NCBI GenBank assembly: GCA_020055645.1
Contig: CM034549.1
Span: forward strand, 21,039,930 to 21,103,929
Origin: Tomocerus qinae
Lineage: Eukaryota; Arthropoda; Collembola; Entomobryomorpha; Tomoceridae
DNA: 64,000 nt
Reading direction: 5' to 3'
Part shown: one piece after another, positions 39,801-51,605 of the stretch
How the letters are laid out: every line of letters begins with the position of its first letter
How positions within the stretch are numbered: the stretch's first letter is position 1
Translations under genes and position numbers: made by a program
The notes under the pieces: generated by a model
Told to the model about the DNA's origin: nothing
Databases searched by the model: none
Seen by the model: the letters and a program-made list of their open reading frames with translations, nothing else

Positions 39801-42799
39801 GGCTACTACTAGTGTATGTAGGTGTCTTTTGAGTTAGGGTAGTGAATATTTTAGTCTCGCCCATGCTTATTGTACCTATGGGAGGAATGAGAGAGGTCAT
39901 GAGCTACTGACCTCTGCTTTAAAGATGCAATAAAAGATCTCACGCTAGGTACTTATGATTTACATAATAAGACGACGGGATCATATAACACGGCTAAAAG
40001 GGAAAGATTCGACGTTACGTGACATGAGTGTTATATGACAGCTCTCTCTCTCCTCTCCTCTGAAGATCCAAGTCAGTAGCACCGCTATTCCAAACCAACA
40101 GTAAGATCAATTCGTTTGCCAAGCATCTCTCTGTGCAGAAGCGAAATAGCGAATACTACCTGTTGCTTTCCTTCGTCCCGTAAGCCATTATAACTGGTAC
40201 AGACACTAGGTTTACATGTGGCTTCTATTAAAAATGTAAATGACACGTCAAAAACGGTATAGACACATGAGATCTCATTACAATAACATCCCACAAAAAC
40301 AATAACTGTTCACCACTCTAAGAATTTAAGTAGTAAATTCCATTCTAAGAGCAATTAAGTAAATGGGTCGTATTTTTATTAGTTCTTATACATACCAACA
40401 TGCTAAATATTATTTCAAACTGATGTAATGCAGTTTCTTGTCATAATACCATTTAGTACATCAATATGTGGTACTTTTGAACCATAGTAATTTTAAACTA
40501 AGCAAACCGGCAGCAACGATACGGCCTGAAATAATAATAATTACATCACCATAAAATAAATTTTCAATCTTAACAATTTTCGTTAACCTTCTATTTCATT
40601 AGGTATAGTTGACAAACGATTGCTGGTATTTAGTGTTGAAAATGAAATGAAATAACGTATAGCTGTGTCAAACAATCAAGTATGTATTTCTTCCATGATC
40701 TACTTCCTGAAGTGTGAAGTCTAAAGTTTGTAAAGTATTTATTTGAAGACAGAAAAACCTCACACCCTTGTTGAACATCCTATAGATATTGGCTAAATGA
40801 ATAGGTAAATGAGGTACTTATATACGTATTATTCATCATTGTTAACGAGAGTTAGTTTCTATCAATGAAAATAGTTTTCCAGCATGATCTCGGATCAAAA
40901 GGCTAATGTAGGATGATAAATGATCAATTGTTATTTAGTGTCTGTGAACGGGAATAGAAAGAGTAGATCAGATTGGCTTATCTGTGGCTAATGGTGTTAC
41001 TTATGTTACTTATGTTGAGTTGTGTAACTCGAAGACTCGATGCTGCGTGTCTTTTGAATTTCTTTCTCTTGTGAATTGAACTCTAATGGTATGAGAAAGG
41101 CAAAAGGCATAATGATATTTATTACATATTGTACATAGGTATAGAGCACGGGGTCAAATCGGTCAGATGGTGAACAAAATATTATTGTATATTCCTTTAC
41201 CCACATGATATAGCTAGCTGTTAAAGTAGAAAAACAAAGTAGGTGTGCTATAAAATGATAATTACATAGACGAGCTTATGCTGTAATAATCTTTGGTAAA
41301 GACAAGGTAAATAAAAAAGCGCCCTATACTTATGAGTAGTAGTTCATTTCCCAATTCACATCGTAGTTAGTTGCAAGCATGGATGTGAATGTGAAGTGAA
41401 CCTGAATTGGATTATTGTTGTCCGGCAGAGTCGAGGAGGAGGGCAAGGCACGAAGCCAGCAGGTCCAGTGAAGTCCAGTCGAACAGGAAGGTGGATATAG
41501 ATAATAATAAGCCCTAAAGGTCAAGTGAGGAAGAAGAGTGTGTTGGTGCCTGGAGGGAGTGAGGGAAAAAGAAACGTGTAAAAAAGTCGGTCTGGTCTAA
41601 GCGGATGCCTTCACATCACATCATCAGCATGTAAATGTATGAGATGGGATCCGTATATGTATCTCTATTTATATGAAACAATGTATAGGAATGCATTAGA
41701 TTAGATTATAGACAAGACTTCTTGGATAGGTATAAGCATGGCTTGGCATGGCATGGGAACGAGTCGGCCAGAGCGTTCTCACACATTGAGAATTCCGATG
41801 GAGTGGCTCCCCACGCGACACTCGCACTCCACCTGCTTCATCATTGCCTTATCCTCCCTTGTCTTAAGCAAACCTCCCTTTGCATAATACTTTCTGGAAC
41901 TATACTGATCTCCCATATTTATAATTTATACCTACCTACTACTACTATACCATAACACACATTATTAGTTCTGACCACTTTCTTATATACATATAGTACT
42001 AGATACTATCATATAGTACAATTATAATATTATAGAGTATATATGTAGGATATAATATACAGTAACCAAACCGGGTTAGGACATCTTATAAGAGATGAAT
42101 TGAAAGATGAGGATGCTGGACTGCTGACTGACTGGTTGGGGGATCTATGCAGCATGCAGCCACATCCACGCAATACATGTCTTTTCTTTTTCTCCGTCAT
42201 GGGAATGAGATTCGGGAGGGAATGGAATACCTGAAGTGCCATACCTTCACATAGAAAACGTGTGGGACAATATTAGAGTGGGATCTGGATGTTGTTGTGA
42301 GTGTAGAGTAACAAAACCCACAGCCGAGCCACAGCATAAACAAAACATAGGAAACGTAACGTGAAAGGTAGTCCGTTTGACTTGAATTTACTCACTTACT
42401 CACTGCTGCAGGTGCGGAACCCTTTTTCCTTTTAACTTGAGCTCACTACGACTCACCTCACCTCATCATCTGTCTGGATGCTCATGGGAAGCATAACAAT
42501 TTAAACCTATCCCACGTACTCTACTGTATCGCTATGTACTATATGTCAGACGATTATATGGTTTGTGATCTGGCGTGGCATTCGTGTGTAGAGCTATGCA
42601 ATGCATCTTGATTCTACCTGATGTGATAAGTATGATGAATGTATGCATGGCTATACTACCCTACCCCGTCTACATCTCTCGATGTGTGTTTATAGGTGGC
42701 TATCAAATATTATCGTAAGTACCTTAACTGAACTTACCTGGTCTTGTCTACTGGTTGCTACATGTTCTTCTCTGTCTGTGCACGACTGCCACTGCCGCA
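24802..42799. other. non-coding stretch between the HES paralogues, right part
   Basis: About 18 kb without a supportable gene. The longest open frames (28,599-28,928 plus; 32,505-32,963 minus; 27,458-27,748 plus) have no recognisable domain, no intron structure and no family motif. A GC-richer island at about 32,580-32,980 is noted separately. This stretch lies upstream of the deadpan-like gene and is a reasonable place for its enhancers. Confidence 0.5.
32580..32980. other. GC-richer island with a GCAGCTG E-box, function unknown
   Basis: Base composition is clearly less AT-rich than the surroundings, and both strands carry overlapping long open frames, a by-product of fewer stop codons. 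CAGCTG at 32700-32705 reads GCAGCTG on the bottom strand, matching the proneural (Achaete/Scute-type) E-box RCAGSTG. No domain is recognisable in either frame. It could be an enhancer, a non-coding RNA exon or an old insertion. Confidence 0.25.
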
Positions 42800-42827
42800 T
42801 TCCCACACTCTAGAAACATTTCCCACG
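42800..42827 (-). promoter_or_regulatory. paired Su(H)/CSL site matches upstream of the deadpan-like gene
   Basis: TTCCCACA (42800-42807) and TTCCCACG (42820-42827) are, on the bottom strand, TGTGGGAA and CGTGGGAA. Both fit YGTGRGAA, and the second fits the full nine-base consensus. They share orientation and are 20 bp apart, about two helical turns, 640-670 bp upstream of the start codon. Two matches this close by chance are unlikely. A CACGAG N-box (bottom strand, 43326-43331) and a GCAGGTG proneural E-box (about 42408-42414) lie nearby. This fits a Notch-responsive, self-repressing promoter, but function is inferred. Confidence 0.5.
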
Positions 42828-43465
42828 GGAGTTGATCCAATAGAAAACATCCAATGCAGCGTTATGCATGTTTTCTGTATCTCAGATGTTATGTTTTGTT
42901 AACTCTATCTATTCTACTCGTACAATACATGTGTCTTATCCATTATACTAATCCACATCCAATCCGCCCTTCACTTCTAAACCATAATGTAATATAGTCT
43001 CCTGCCTAGATGAGGTACTTACTTTATTTTCCCAACTTAATACTCTCTACTGTATACAATTCAGACTCTTCTTCCTTTCCTTCCCTAATTTCCAAATACA
43101 AGATCTCTTCATTTCACTCTATTCCTGTGCTGACTTTGGAACAGACAACTTCCTCCAACCATCTCTTCCGTTTTTCTCATTAGTTAACCTATTTCCGTTG
43201 CACACCGAGTTTACCCGCTGGAAAATATCAGTACTCCGTACAAATTGTTAAGAAGAAGGACCATTCTCCATTGTGCAGTTAAAGTTATCAAGGAACGTTC
43301 TTACACGGTGAAGTGATCATTGTCACTCGTGCAGGAAAACAAGTGGATTATTGTTACACATTTTGGAACTAGAGAAAGCCTGTTCTCGTTGTCCATAATT
43401 ATCTATTGTGTTGCTAGTTGTTAGCAAGCTGACAGTGAGTTAAGACGAATTTAAGAAAAGCCAAG

Positions 43466-44976
43466 ATGAAAGTGGACTCAATGATGCAGCCCATGATGAC
43501 ATTCCACGATACGGAGGCAGACGACGATCTTGACGTGCAGATTGACAGCCACGGCTCGGGAGGTCATCATAACAAAGCAGAAATCAGAAAGGTAACTAAA
43601 GCAAACCCATCATTGGTTAAATATTTCAAACAAGTTGGGATGTCTTTGAAAAACTCGCTCAACCCAATAAATACTTCCCGGATTGCATAGAGTAACTTTT
43701 ATCTTAAGAAGGTTGCCTTCCAATGTGAAACTGTGGGATATTTTTTGTGTAACTCATCAATAGCTGACAACTAATAGATAGGTACCTACTTTTATCTGTG
43801 TGTCCGTAATTACATTAGTTCCTTCTCTTTGTTTAGAGTAACAAACCGATAATGGAAAAACGCAGGAGAGCCCGAATCAACAATTGTCTCAATGATTTGA
43901 AAGGTATCCTGCTGGAGGCTATGAGAAAAGATCCTGCTCGGCACTCTAAATTAGAAAAGGCCGACATTCTTGAATTGACTGTAAGACACCTTCAAAATGT
44001 CCAAAGAAACCAATTGGCCATAGCAATGGCAACTGACCCGACTGTTCTTCATCGTTTCAAAAATGGATTTTCCGAATGTGCAACTGAGGTAAGTATAAAC
44101 TCCTGCACTTTTTTCACAAACAATTCTCACCAAGAATCAATTCACCCCAATTGTCTGTTTAAGATGTCTACTCCCAGCCAGGCATTTTACTCCATGAATC
44201 TTATTTCTTGGATGATGTCATTCTCTTTAACTAATATGAGATTTGGAATACAATAGGTGAGTCGTTACATGGGAAGGTTAGACGGAGTAGATCCCGGTAT
44301 CCGTCAGAGACTAACAGGGCACTTAGGAGCTTGTGTCAATGGACTCCAGCAAGTTGGCCCTATGACCTTCGGAGCTCCACGCTATTCTCCGTTGGGACTG
44401 TCTTTCGCTCAGCCTCCAGCAGCGACGCCGAACACACTAGGCCTCCACCCCGCCCCTCCGTCTGCAGCTGGATTAATATCTCCACAGGCGACAATGCCGC
44501 CCATGGGAGATGTAAACAACAACCGATACAACAGTGGGCACACTCCACCTTCGGCTACTGTCACCAGTTCCACTTTTCACAGCAATCTCAACAGAATTGG
44601 TTCTGCCTTCTCATCAGTAGCCAAGAGACCACCAACACCCCCACCGTCACCTAGCTTGTCACCTCAAACAACTTCCTCTTTCCATGAAACAGACACTCCA
44701 AATATATCCACAGGCAGTGATAGCAGTATCAACATGATGAGTATCTGTGAAAGTATTGAAAAGGCTGGGCATCATCTCATTAATCCTGCCAATTTGTCAG
44801 GAAATAATACTCCTGGAACACCTTTAGACTTTTCCTTGAACAGAATCAAGAGAGAAGGCAGTCAAATAGAAAGACCTGTGCGAGTGGTGAAAGTAGAACC
44901 CATTTCCTCCATCATGTCTCAGGATACGAATAGGAACAATAGTAAAGAGAAAGACAACATGTGGAGACCTTGGTGA
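43466..44976 (+). CDS. dpn: deadpan-like bHLH-Orange transcriptional repressor
   Basis: Three exons (43466-43591, 43837-44088, 44257-44976), all joined in phase 0, give 365 residues. Exon 1 encodes an acidic, His-containing leader ([11 protein letters not shown]...). Exon 2 encodes the basic region [20 protein letters not shown] with the HES proline, the helix-loop-helix, and the start of the Orange domain ([13 protein letters not shown]). Exon 3 completes Orange ([19 protein letters not shown]), then a Pro/Ser/Thr-rich tail with [14 protein letters not shown], ending in MWRPW. The [11 protein letters not shown] block and the [15 protein letters not shown] linker resemble insect Deadpan more than Hairy. 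The family recruits Groucho to repress genes in neural progenitors. The start was chosen as the first ATG, preceded by GCCAAG. Intron 1 interrupts the same codon boundary as in the hairy-like paralogue. The family call is secure; orthology to dpn is likely. Confidence 0.94.
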
Positions 44977-45203
44977 AGGAGTTTACGAGGGATTGTATAC
45001 TAATTAGAGTAATTAGCATAATTTATATCTTTAGACTGATTTTATACTTTGAGTGATTCCGAGCGAAAGTAAGAAAACTTGCTTTAGAGTTGCAAGTTAC
45101 CCTGTTGAGGAGGTAGACATTAGTTAGACATCCGATTGTTTTTTTAGTGTTTATATATGTGTATAACAAAGCCATGTCGTGTAAGACAACTAAATACCTT
45201 GAT

Positions 45204-45209
45204 AATAAA
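45204..45209 (+). terminator. polyadenylation signal AATAAA
   Basis: AATAAA lies 228 bases past the deadpan-like stop codon on the transcribed strand, a usual distance. A second AATAAA follows near 45,345. Which one is used cannot be told from the sequence. Confidence 0.45.
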
Positions 45210-46390
45210 TTTAATTTATGCAATATTGTTTGTGTTATGTTGGTAATATACTGGTATCAGTTCGTATTTTAGGGAAATCATAGTTGAACATGTTTATTTT
45301 ATAGGGGCTATTTAAACGTATTTGCAATGTATTTATACTATGCCTAATAAATTGTGTAAACAAACACTGTACATCCACTGAATATGAACACCCTCTTGAA
45401 AATTATTATTAGCATAGTTTCACCGAACTAGCCTTTTAAAACAAGATTATTCTGGTTCTAAGAGCCAAGAGCTGGAGTAGCATCAAAAACAGTCGTTTCC
45501 AAAAATGTATGTTTACTATACATGACATCTTTGTATGAACTAGTTATTATGTTCATAATGATTAAACTATTGAAATTGATTACAACAAATCCTTTGACTC
45601 GATTTAATTATGTTGTGGTTTGGCAGTTTTGGTGTACCATTTACTCACGATATACACATCATTAGCTAGCTTTAAGTATGTTGGTACAGTATATCAGCAC
45701 AGCACTACAGGTACAACTGTACAACACAATAATTACAAAAAATGGATAATAGATATTTATATTCACTTATCTTACCATGCCCCTATTATTATTTGCACCA
45801 TTTATCTAGTATATATTATGGTATTATGGTAAATAATTCGCAGTATACTGGTATGTTATACTACATGAATTCATTCATCATTCCAATCGAGCGATCATAG
45901 TGGCACATGTAACTAAAAAACTTGGCTTTGGCAAATAAATGTCTTGTAAATGGTTGCAGTTATGTTTTGTCACACAAAACAGAACCTTAAAATACAAACT
46001 CACGAAATTCCATACCATTCCAATCACTTCACACTGACTGTAGCGCCATCATCCGCTGAGATTTTACACCAGTGTGTTTATTATGTACATTTTCAAACAA
46101 ATGATGTACCGAGATGTGAAAGCAAATGGAAAGCATAGTCAAATTTAAGCAACAGCTTTCTAGCAGTAAAAGTGTAAGTCAAAAAAATAGTTTTCCGTTT
46201 CCACTATTAACTTTTGAATACTTCAATCGATTGAATTTGAAATTCATTATTATGATTTCTTTTGATTTTAGGTAGCCCTCTTAAGCCGATGCAAGCGTGT
46301 CGGTCAAGTAAATCCCAGTAATTTCAAAATATAATCCATTGTTAGTTCTGTTTCAAAATTATTTTGACGAGAGTGTGTACAGCAAAAAGA
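45210..46390. other. intergenic: 3' region of deadpan-like gene and promoter region of MINPP1
   Basis: No exon recognised. Short open frames at 45,620-45,832 and 45,950-46,138 have no recognisable features. The MINPP1 start region must lie in the right part, but no clear TATA box or initiator stands out. Confidence 0.5.
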
Positions 46391-48617
46391 ATGTTTAGAA
46401 TATTAATAGTAAGTGTGGCAGCAGGAATAATTGGAATAGCACTAAACTATTTCGTGGATATAAACAAAGAATCTGATGGCACATGTAAAGTTCGGTACAA
46501 ATTCCCCGTTAAACACATGGCCACAAAATCACCATATATTCATTCACAACATGAATTATGTAACCTTGCCGGAAACTGTGGTAGTCAAGACCTAATTGTA
46601 CCAGAAGGTAATTGGTAACCCCTTTTTTCCTAATTTTATATTATTTAGTTTCTGTAAATTGCAAAAACGAGTCATTATACATCTTCAGTTGAGAAAGTTT
46701 ATTTGTATATTGTACAAAGTCTAAACGGTATATTTAACTGATGAATTGTGTAATTCCTACTAGGATGTACTGCTGAGCAAATATGGATGGTAGTTCGACA
46801 TGGAGCAAGACATCCAAGTGCAGAAGTAATCACACGAATGCGAAATATCTTGGTTCCATTACGAGAAGAAATTCTAGGAAACCACAAAGCAGGAAAAGGT
46901 TATTAAATAAAATGAAATATTAACCATGTGTAATATTTTCTGTAACTTTTGCTTTTACTTTATTTTCAATTCAGTAACAATGTAATTTGTATAATGACGA
47001 ATATGTAAAAACGCTGTCAACTGTAACTAATTTTTATTTTGCATTTTAGGCCAGTTTTGCGAAGAAGAGATTTCAGCATTTAGGGATTGGGGATTATGCC
47101 CAGACTTAGTAGAATCAGCAGAAAAGGATTTAGTGACTCAAGGAGAAGCAGAACTATTTGGTATAGGCAAACGATTCCAGCAGAAATTTCCAGGGTTATT
47201 TCTAAAACAATTCCGAAATGAAACTTATAAGTTTAAATTCACACGAACTCAGCGTACAGAGGCAAGTGCTAGATCATTTGCAGAAGGAATTTTCGGAAAG
47301 GATGGTGCTCTTAATGTCTGGTACCCACCATCTTTGAAAGTTGACCCCGTTTTGCGGGTAAGTGTCAATTAAGGTTTTCACATATGTACCCCAAAGCATA
47401 CCTTCGTAAGGAAGTACAAGGAGGTATGGATGAGACAATTTCAATATTGAATTTTGCTTTTAGTTTTATAAAGGTTGTGCGAAATGGAAACGCGATGTGG
47501 ACAAAAATCCTGAGGCTTACAAGGAACGCGTTTTGTTCGAGGAATCCGAAATTTTCCAATCCACAATTAACAATACGCTAATAAGAAATGGCTTCGATAG
47601 GGGCCTTTCTGTATTGGAAATCGAAACAATTTATTTAGCATGCGCGTTTGAAACGTCCTGGAAGCCAACTCTTATTTCTCCGTGGTGTGCATTTTTTGAT
47701 GAGGATGCTTTCAAAGTATTAGAATATAGACAAGATCTGGAATATTACTGGATTGACGGATATGGGTTTGAGCTGACTTACAAACAAGCATGCCCTGCCA
47801 TTAGAGACATGATGGATCATTTTTCGTAAGGCAAAATAGTTGATTTATGGCACTTCACTTTTATATCTTAGCAAACAAGATGTATGTATGAGTTATGTTT
47901 AATGGAATGCTTCTATTTTATTTAGGAAAAAAATAATGGATCCGTCGAGTTCTCCATCAGTGATAACTTATTTCACGCATAGTGGAACAACTTTAAAGCT
48001 CCTAGCTCGTTTGGGCCTGTTCAATGATACTGAAGAATTGAGACACGATAATTACCATACGCATTTGGAAAGTCGCAAATGGAGAACAAGCGTGATAGAT
48101 AAATTCGGGACCAACATAGCTTTTGTACTATATAAGTAAGTTAAATTATAAAATGACTACTTTTTAATAACACTGAACTAAAAATAGTAGATTAATTTAT
48201 TCGTGCAAATTAAATGTACACCAAAATCAGCCAATTATACAAACAATGGAGAAAAAATTTTGAAAGCTTTTAATGGCATTTAAGGGTTAGTAATAGTTTT
48301 GCTCTACCACAAGTATAGCTACTAGGTTTATGGTTTATTATAGACTATAATTTTATGGCGATAACGCATAGAAAAATAACACGCGCTATTTATATATAAA
48401 TTAGAGTAAATATACTTAGCGCAGCTTAATGCGTTTCTACAATGAATATTATTATTTCAGATGTCAAAATTCCTACAAGATTGGAACAATTTTTCAAGAA
48501 CAGCCCACTGATCTACCTGTGTGTGGAGGAAATTGGCTATGTTCTTTCGAAGAGCTACGAAATGGCTTTGATCATATACTCAATGACTGTGATATGGATA
48601 AAATGTGTAAAATTTGA
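46391..48617 (+). CDS. MINPP1: multiple inositol polyphosphate phosphatase 1
   Basis: Six exons (46391-46607, 46764-46898, 47050-47357, 47464-47825, 47926-48135, 48461-48617) keep frame throughout and give 462 residues, close to the family's usual size. Residues 1-28 (MFRILIVSVAAGIIGIALNY...) form an N-terminal hydrophobic signal or anchor. Exon 2 carries the histidine acid phosphatase nucleophile motif RHGARHP. The exon 3/4 junction makes LRFYKGCAKW, typical of MINPP. Exon 5 carries YFTHSGTTLKLLARLGLF, where the vertebrate enzyme has the proton-donor motif HAE. Exon 6 holds the C-terminal Cys-containing segment (DLPVCGGNWLCSFEELRNGF). The enzyme removes phosphates from InsP6 and other inositol polyphosphates, and 2,3-bisphosphoglycerate, in the secretory pathway. 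No KDEL-like retention tail is present; the protein ends DKMCKI. An AATAAA at 49,066 may end the transcript. Confidence 0.93.
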
Positions 48618-49239
48618 GTGATGACTTACATCCACAATATGAATGATCTACATATTATACAACTAATATATATTAATACTAACACTGCATAGAGAAATTG
48701 GTCACATACTTTATACACACTAGTCCACGTTAGATTGTACTCTATATATTTAATAATAATAGTCATACTATATTGAATAATATCAGATGTAAGTTTTTGA
48801 AGCAGGGATCACTACAAAATATGTTAGTAAGTAAACTACGACTAACCGACTAGGAGAGAATTAGATTGAGAGAATCATATCTTATTATTGTTAGAAACCA
48901 TCATTTGGATGAAAGTTAATAATGTGATAAGTGCGTCAGCACTGTGAGAATGTGACCCAGTGACGAAAGATCTTATACTAACCTCATTTTTCTTCGACAG
49001 AATGGCTAAAGTATTTTAATATTCAAAAAGTTACTTAACAGTTACAATTGCAAATAATCTGGCTTAATAAAGATCAAGACAAACCACACCGCTCTGTCTT
49101 TATACCCGTCAGTTACTGCCCACATACAGTACATACTCTTTTGTCGTATCGTAATTTTAGGTACACTTCAAAATTATTAACTTAAAATAACTGTTCTTGA
49201 TTTCTCACGTCGGATTTTCTTATATAGACAGCATGTAGC
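48618..49239. other. convergent intergenic region, MINPP1 and NFS1 3' ends
   Basis: MINPP1 and NFS1 converge here. AATAAA at 49066-49071 on the plus strand may serve MINPP1. Nothing else is recognised. Confidence 0.55.
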
Positions 49240-51605
49240 TTAATGTTGGGACCATTTAATCGACTTCAAATCCACTCCTTCTTGGACCATTTCCCATAAC
49301 GGGCTGTTAAAACAAAAGTTTTATGAGGAAATGTTTCATTGAAAATAGATTGAAGCAAACGAAAATTTTACTTTTCAAACGCGTAAAATGAGTAATTAAT
49401 TTGCTAACCTCATATCACGAAGTCGAACGCAATGTTTTATGCATTTTTGCGCTGTGTAGTCTACCTCCTCCTCTGTAGTAAATCGCCCTATCCCAAATCT
49501 TATTGATGAGTGAGCTAAATCTTCATCAGCCCCAATCGCTCTCAAAACATAAGACGGCTCCAAAGAAGCTGATGTACACGCACTTCCGCTAGATAAAGCA
49601 ATGTCTTTAAGAGCCATCAGAAGACTTTCTCCTTCAATATAAGCGAATGACAAATTAACACATCCAGGATAGGTTTCCTTTTCGTCCCCATTTCTTATAA
49701 CATGAGTCATACTCTTCATTATTGTCCCAATAAATCTTTCGGACAATTTCTCAACCCTTTTCAAGTCATACTAAAAATACAATATTACATATTTTTGTCA
49801 TGATGTAATATACTTCAACAAATTAGCATTAAATAAAAGTATAATATTAATTATAAGACATCGGTTAGTTACTGTATACCTACCTCCATGTCTTGCAATG
49901 CTATATCACAGGCGGAACCAAACCCCACAATTATAGGAGTTGGCAAAGTTCCACTTCTAAGACCCCGCTCTTGTCCACCGCCACTAAAAATTGGTTCTAC
50001 CCGAACCCTAGGTCGCCGTCGAACATATAAAGCACCTACACCTTTAGGACCATAGATTTTATGTCCACTAATGGACATAAGATCAATATTCATAGCATTG
50101 ACATCCATTGGTACTTTACCAACAGCCTGGGCAGCATCGGTATGAAAGAATACTTTCTTCTCCCTGCAAATCCGCCCTAAGTTTCAAAAGAAATATGTAA
50201 TCGAGTTGTGTACATAATGAATATAAAATAAAAATAAATACATAATAAAATACATAATAATTTTCTAATAACATAATAATAGTTTCTTTCAAAAAGCTTA
50301 TTCTTTTCCGGATATCATAATGACACACATACTTACCTATTTCTGTAATTGGTTGTTTTACACCTATTTCATTATTTACTGCCATAATAGAAACGAGACT
50401 TGTTTGCGGTGTAATGCTTTCTTTAAAGTGTTCAATATCGATAATGCCATTTGTATGTACAGGAAGATACGTAACCTTAAACCCCTCAGCTTCCAGCGCG
50501 CGACATGAATCCAGTACACATTTATGTTCCTGTAATACAAGAATCAAGAAGATTAAAGATAAAAACCATTAAAAAGGTACCTAAAAATTCTGGAAACTCA
50601 TACTACTATCGACAAATTTAAGTTAATAGTACACTTACTGTTTGAGTAGTAATAACATGGTTCTTCTTGGATTTGTAAAACCGTGCAACACCTTTAACAG
50701 CGATATTATTAGACTCAGTTGCACCGGAGGTAAAAATTATTTCTTTCGGATCTGCGTTGATTAATTTTGCAACTCTCTACAAAAATCAAATTTTCATTTA
50801 GGCTCACTTTCATTTTCTTTAACTTACTATGTTAACAACATTTGAAGACAAAAAATTTTCTATTACCTCCCTAGCAGTTTCTACTGCTTTCTCACTTTCC
50901 CATCCATAAGCGTGGGTTCTTGAATGTGGATTTCCGTAAAACGATGTTAAATATGGAAGCATAGCATCCAAAACCCTGGGGTCCAATGGGGTTGTGGCCT
51001 GAGCATCTAAATATAAAGGTCTTCCTTCCACTCCATCAACGGTAATAGTGATTCCTTCTGTAAAGGTGTATGAATATGTATAGATTAATCAAAATATTAT
51101 CAGTATAAATCTATCAATCAAAATGAAACAATGAAACAATGAAAGGAATAGGGAATATCAGTTGACAACAAATCAGATGAGCATTACAACTTTCACAGCA
51201 AATCACCATTATAACTTTCACCAAGTGAAAGCTTCTAAAACTAGATTAAAAAGAAATGCCATTTGCAGAGATAGTTATATGGTAATTGATAGATCCGGTC
51301 ACTGTATTTCAAATGACTTTCTCCGTTGTCCGTAAAGTCGTTTTTATGCTTAAATGGAGAGCAGAACCAACTTTTCCTTACTTTATGTAAAACAGTGAAA
51401 GCATAAAATATTTATGATTTACATAATTTTTTAATAATAATGAAAATCTCGACTGCTTACCATAACTAGTTTGCTTTGGGACGCTTATTATAGGTTCAAG
51501 GGGAACTCTGGTACCGATTGTTGAATTTGACCGGATAGATACACTACACATTTTACTGCATAATGCAGTTAGTGAAAGCGTTTTTTCCAAAGGTTTTTTA
51601 AACAT
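49240..51605 (-). CDS. NFS1: mitochondrial cysteine desulfurase NFS1
   Basis: Seven exons on the minus strand: 51605-51461, 51057-50867, 50776-50639, 50529-50337, 50176-49884, 49770-49409 and 49303-49240. They join in frame to 461 residues, the size of the human enzyme. NFS1 is a PLP enzyme that takes sulfur from cysteine for Fe-S cluster assembly on ISCU, with ISD11, ACP and frataxin, in the mitochondrial matrix. Visible motifs, in order: [76 protein letters not shown] (PLP-binding lysine), [13 protein letters not shown], the mobile loop [13 protein letters not shown] with the persulfide cysteine, [13 protein letters not shown], and the C-terminus KSIKWSQH. Residues 1-33 form a basic presequence nearly identical to that of the divergent neighbour mS38. 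Exon 2 has a second in-frame donor 39 bases further on (50828) that would add 13 residues; the shorter form aligns with the family without a gap. Confidence 0.97.
51507..51605 (-). repeat. duplicated presequence segment, NFS1 copy
   Basis: Codons 1-33 of NFS1. It matches codons 1-33 of mS38 (52279-52377), in inverted orientation, at 82 of 99 bases and 30 of 33 residues. The shared peptide includes [17 protein letters not shown]. The differences are F2I, K3R and S21N; the other 14 base differences are synonymous. The tail of each exon (SVPKQTSYG and GFPNKSFNG) and the phase-1 donor also look related. Confidence 0.9.

Noticed and set aside
49869-50547. Separate small genes on the minus strand around NFS1
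   Set aside because: These open frames are exons of NFS1 extended into introns; the motifs continue across splice sites in phase.
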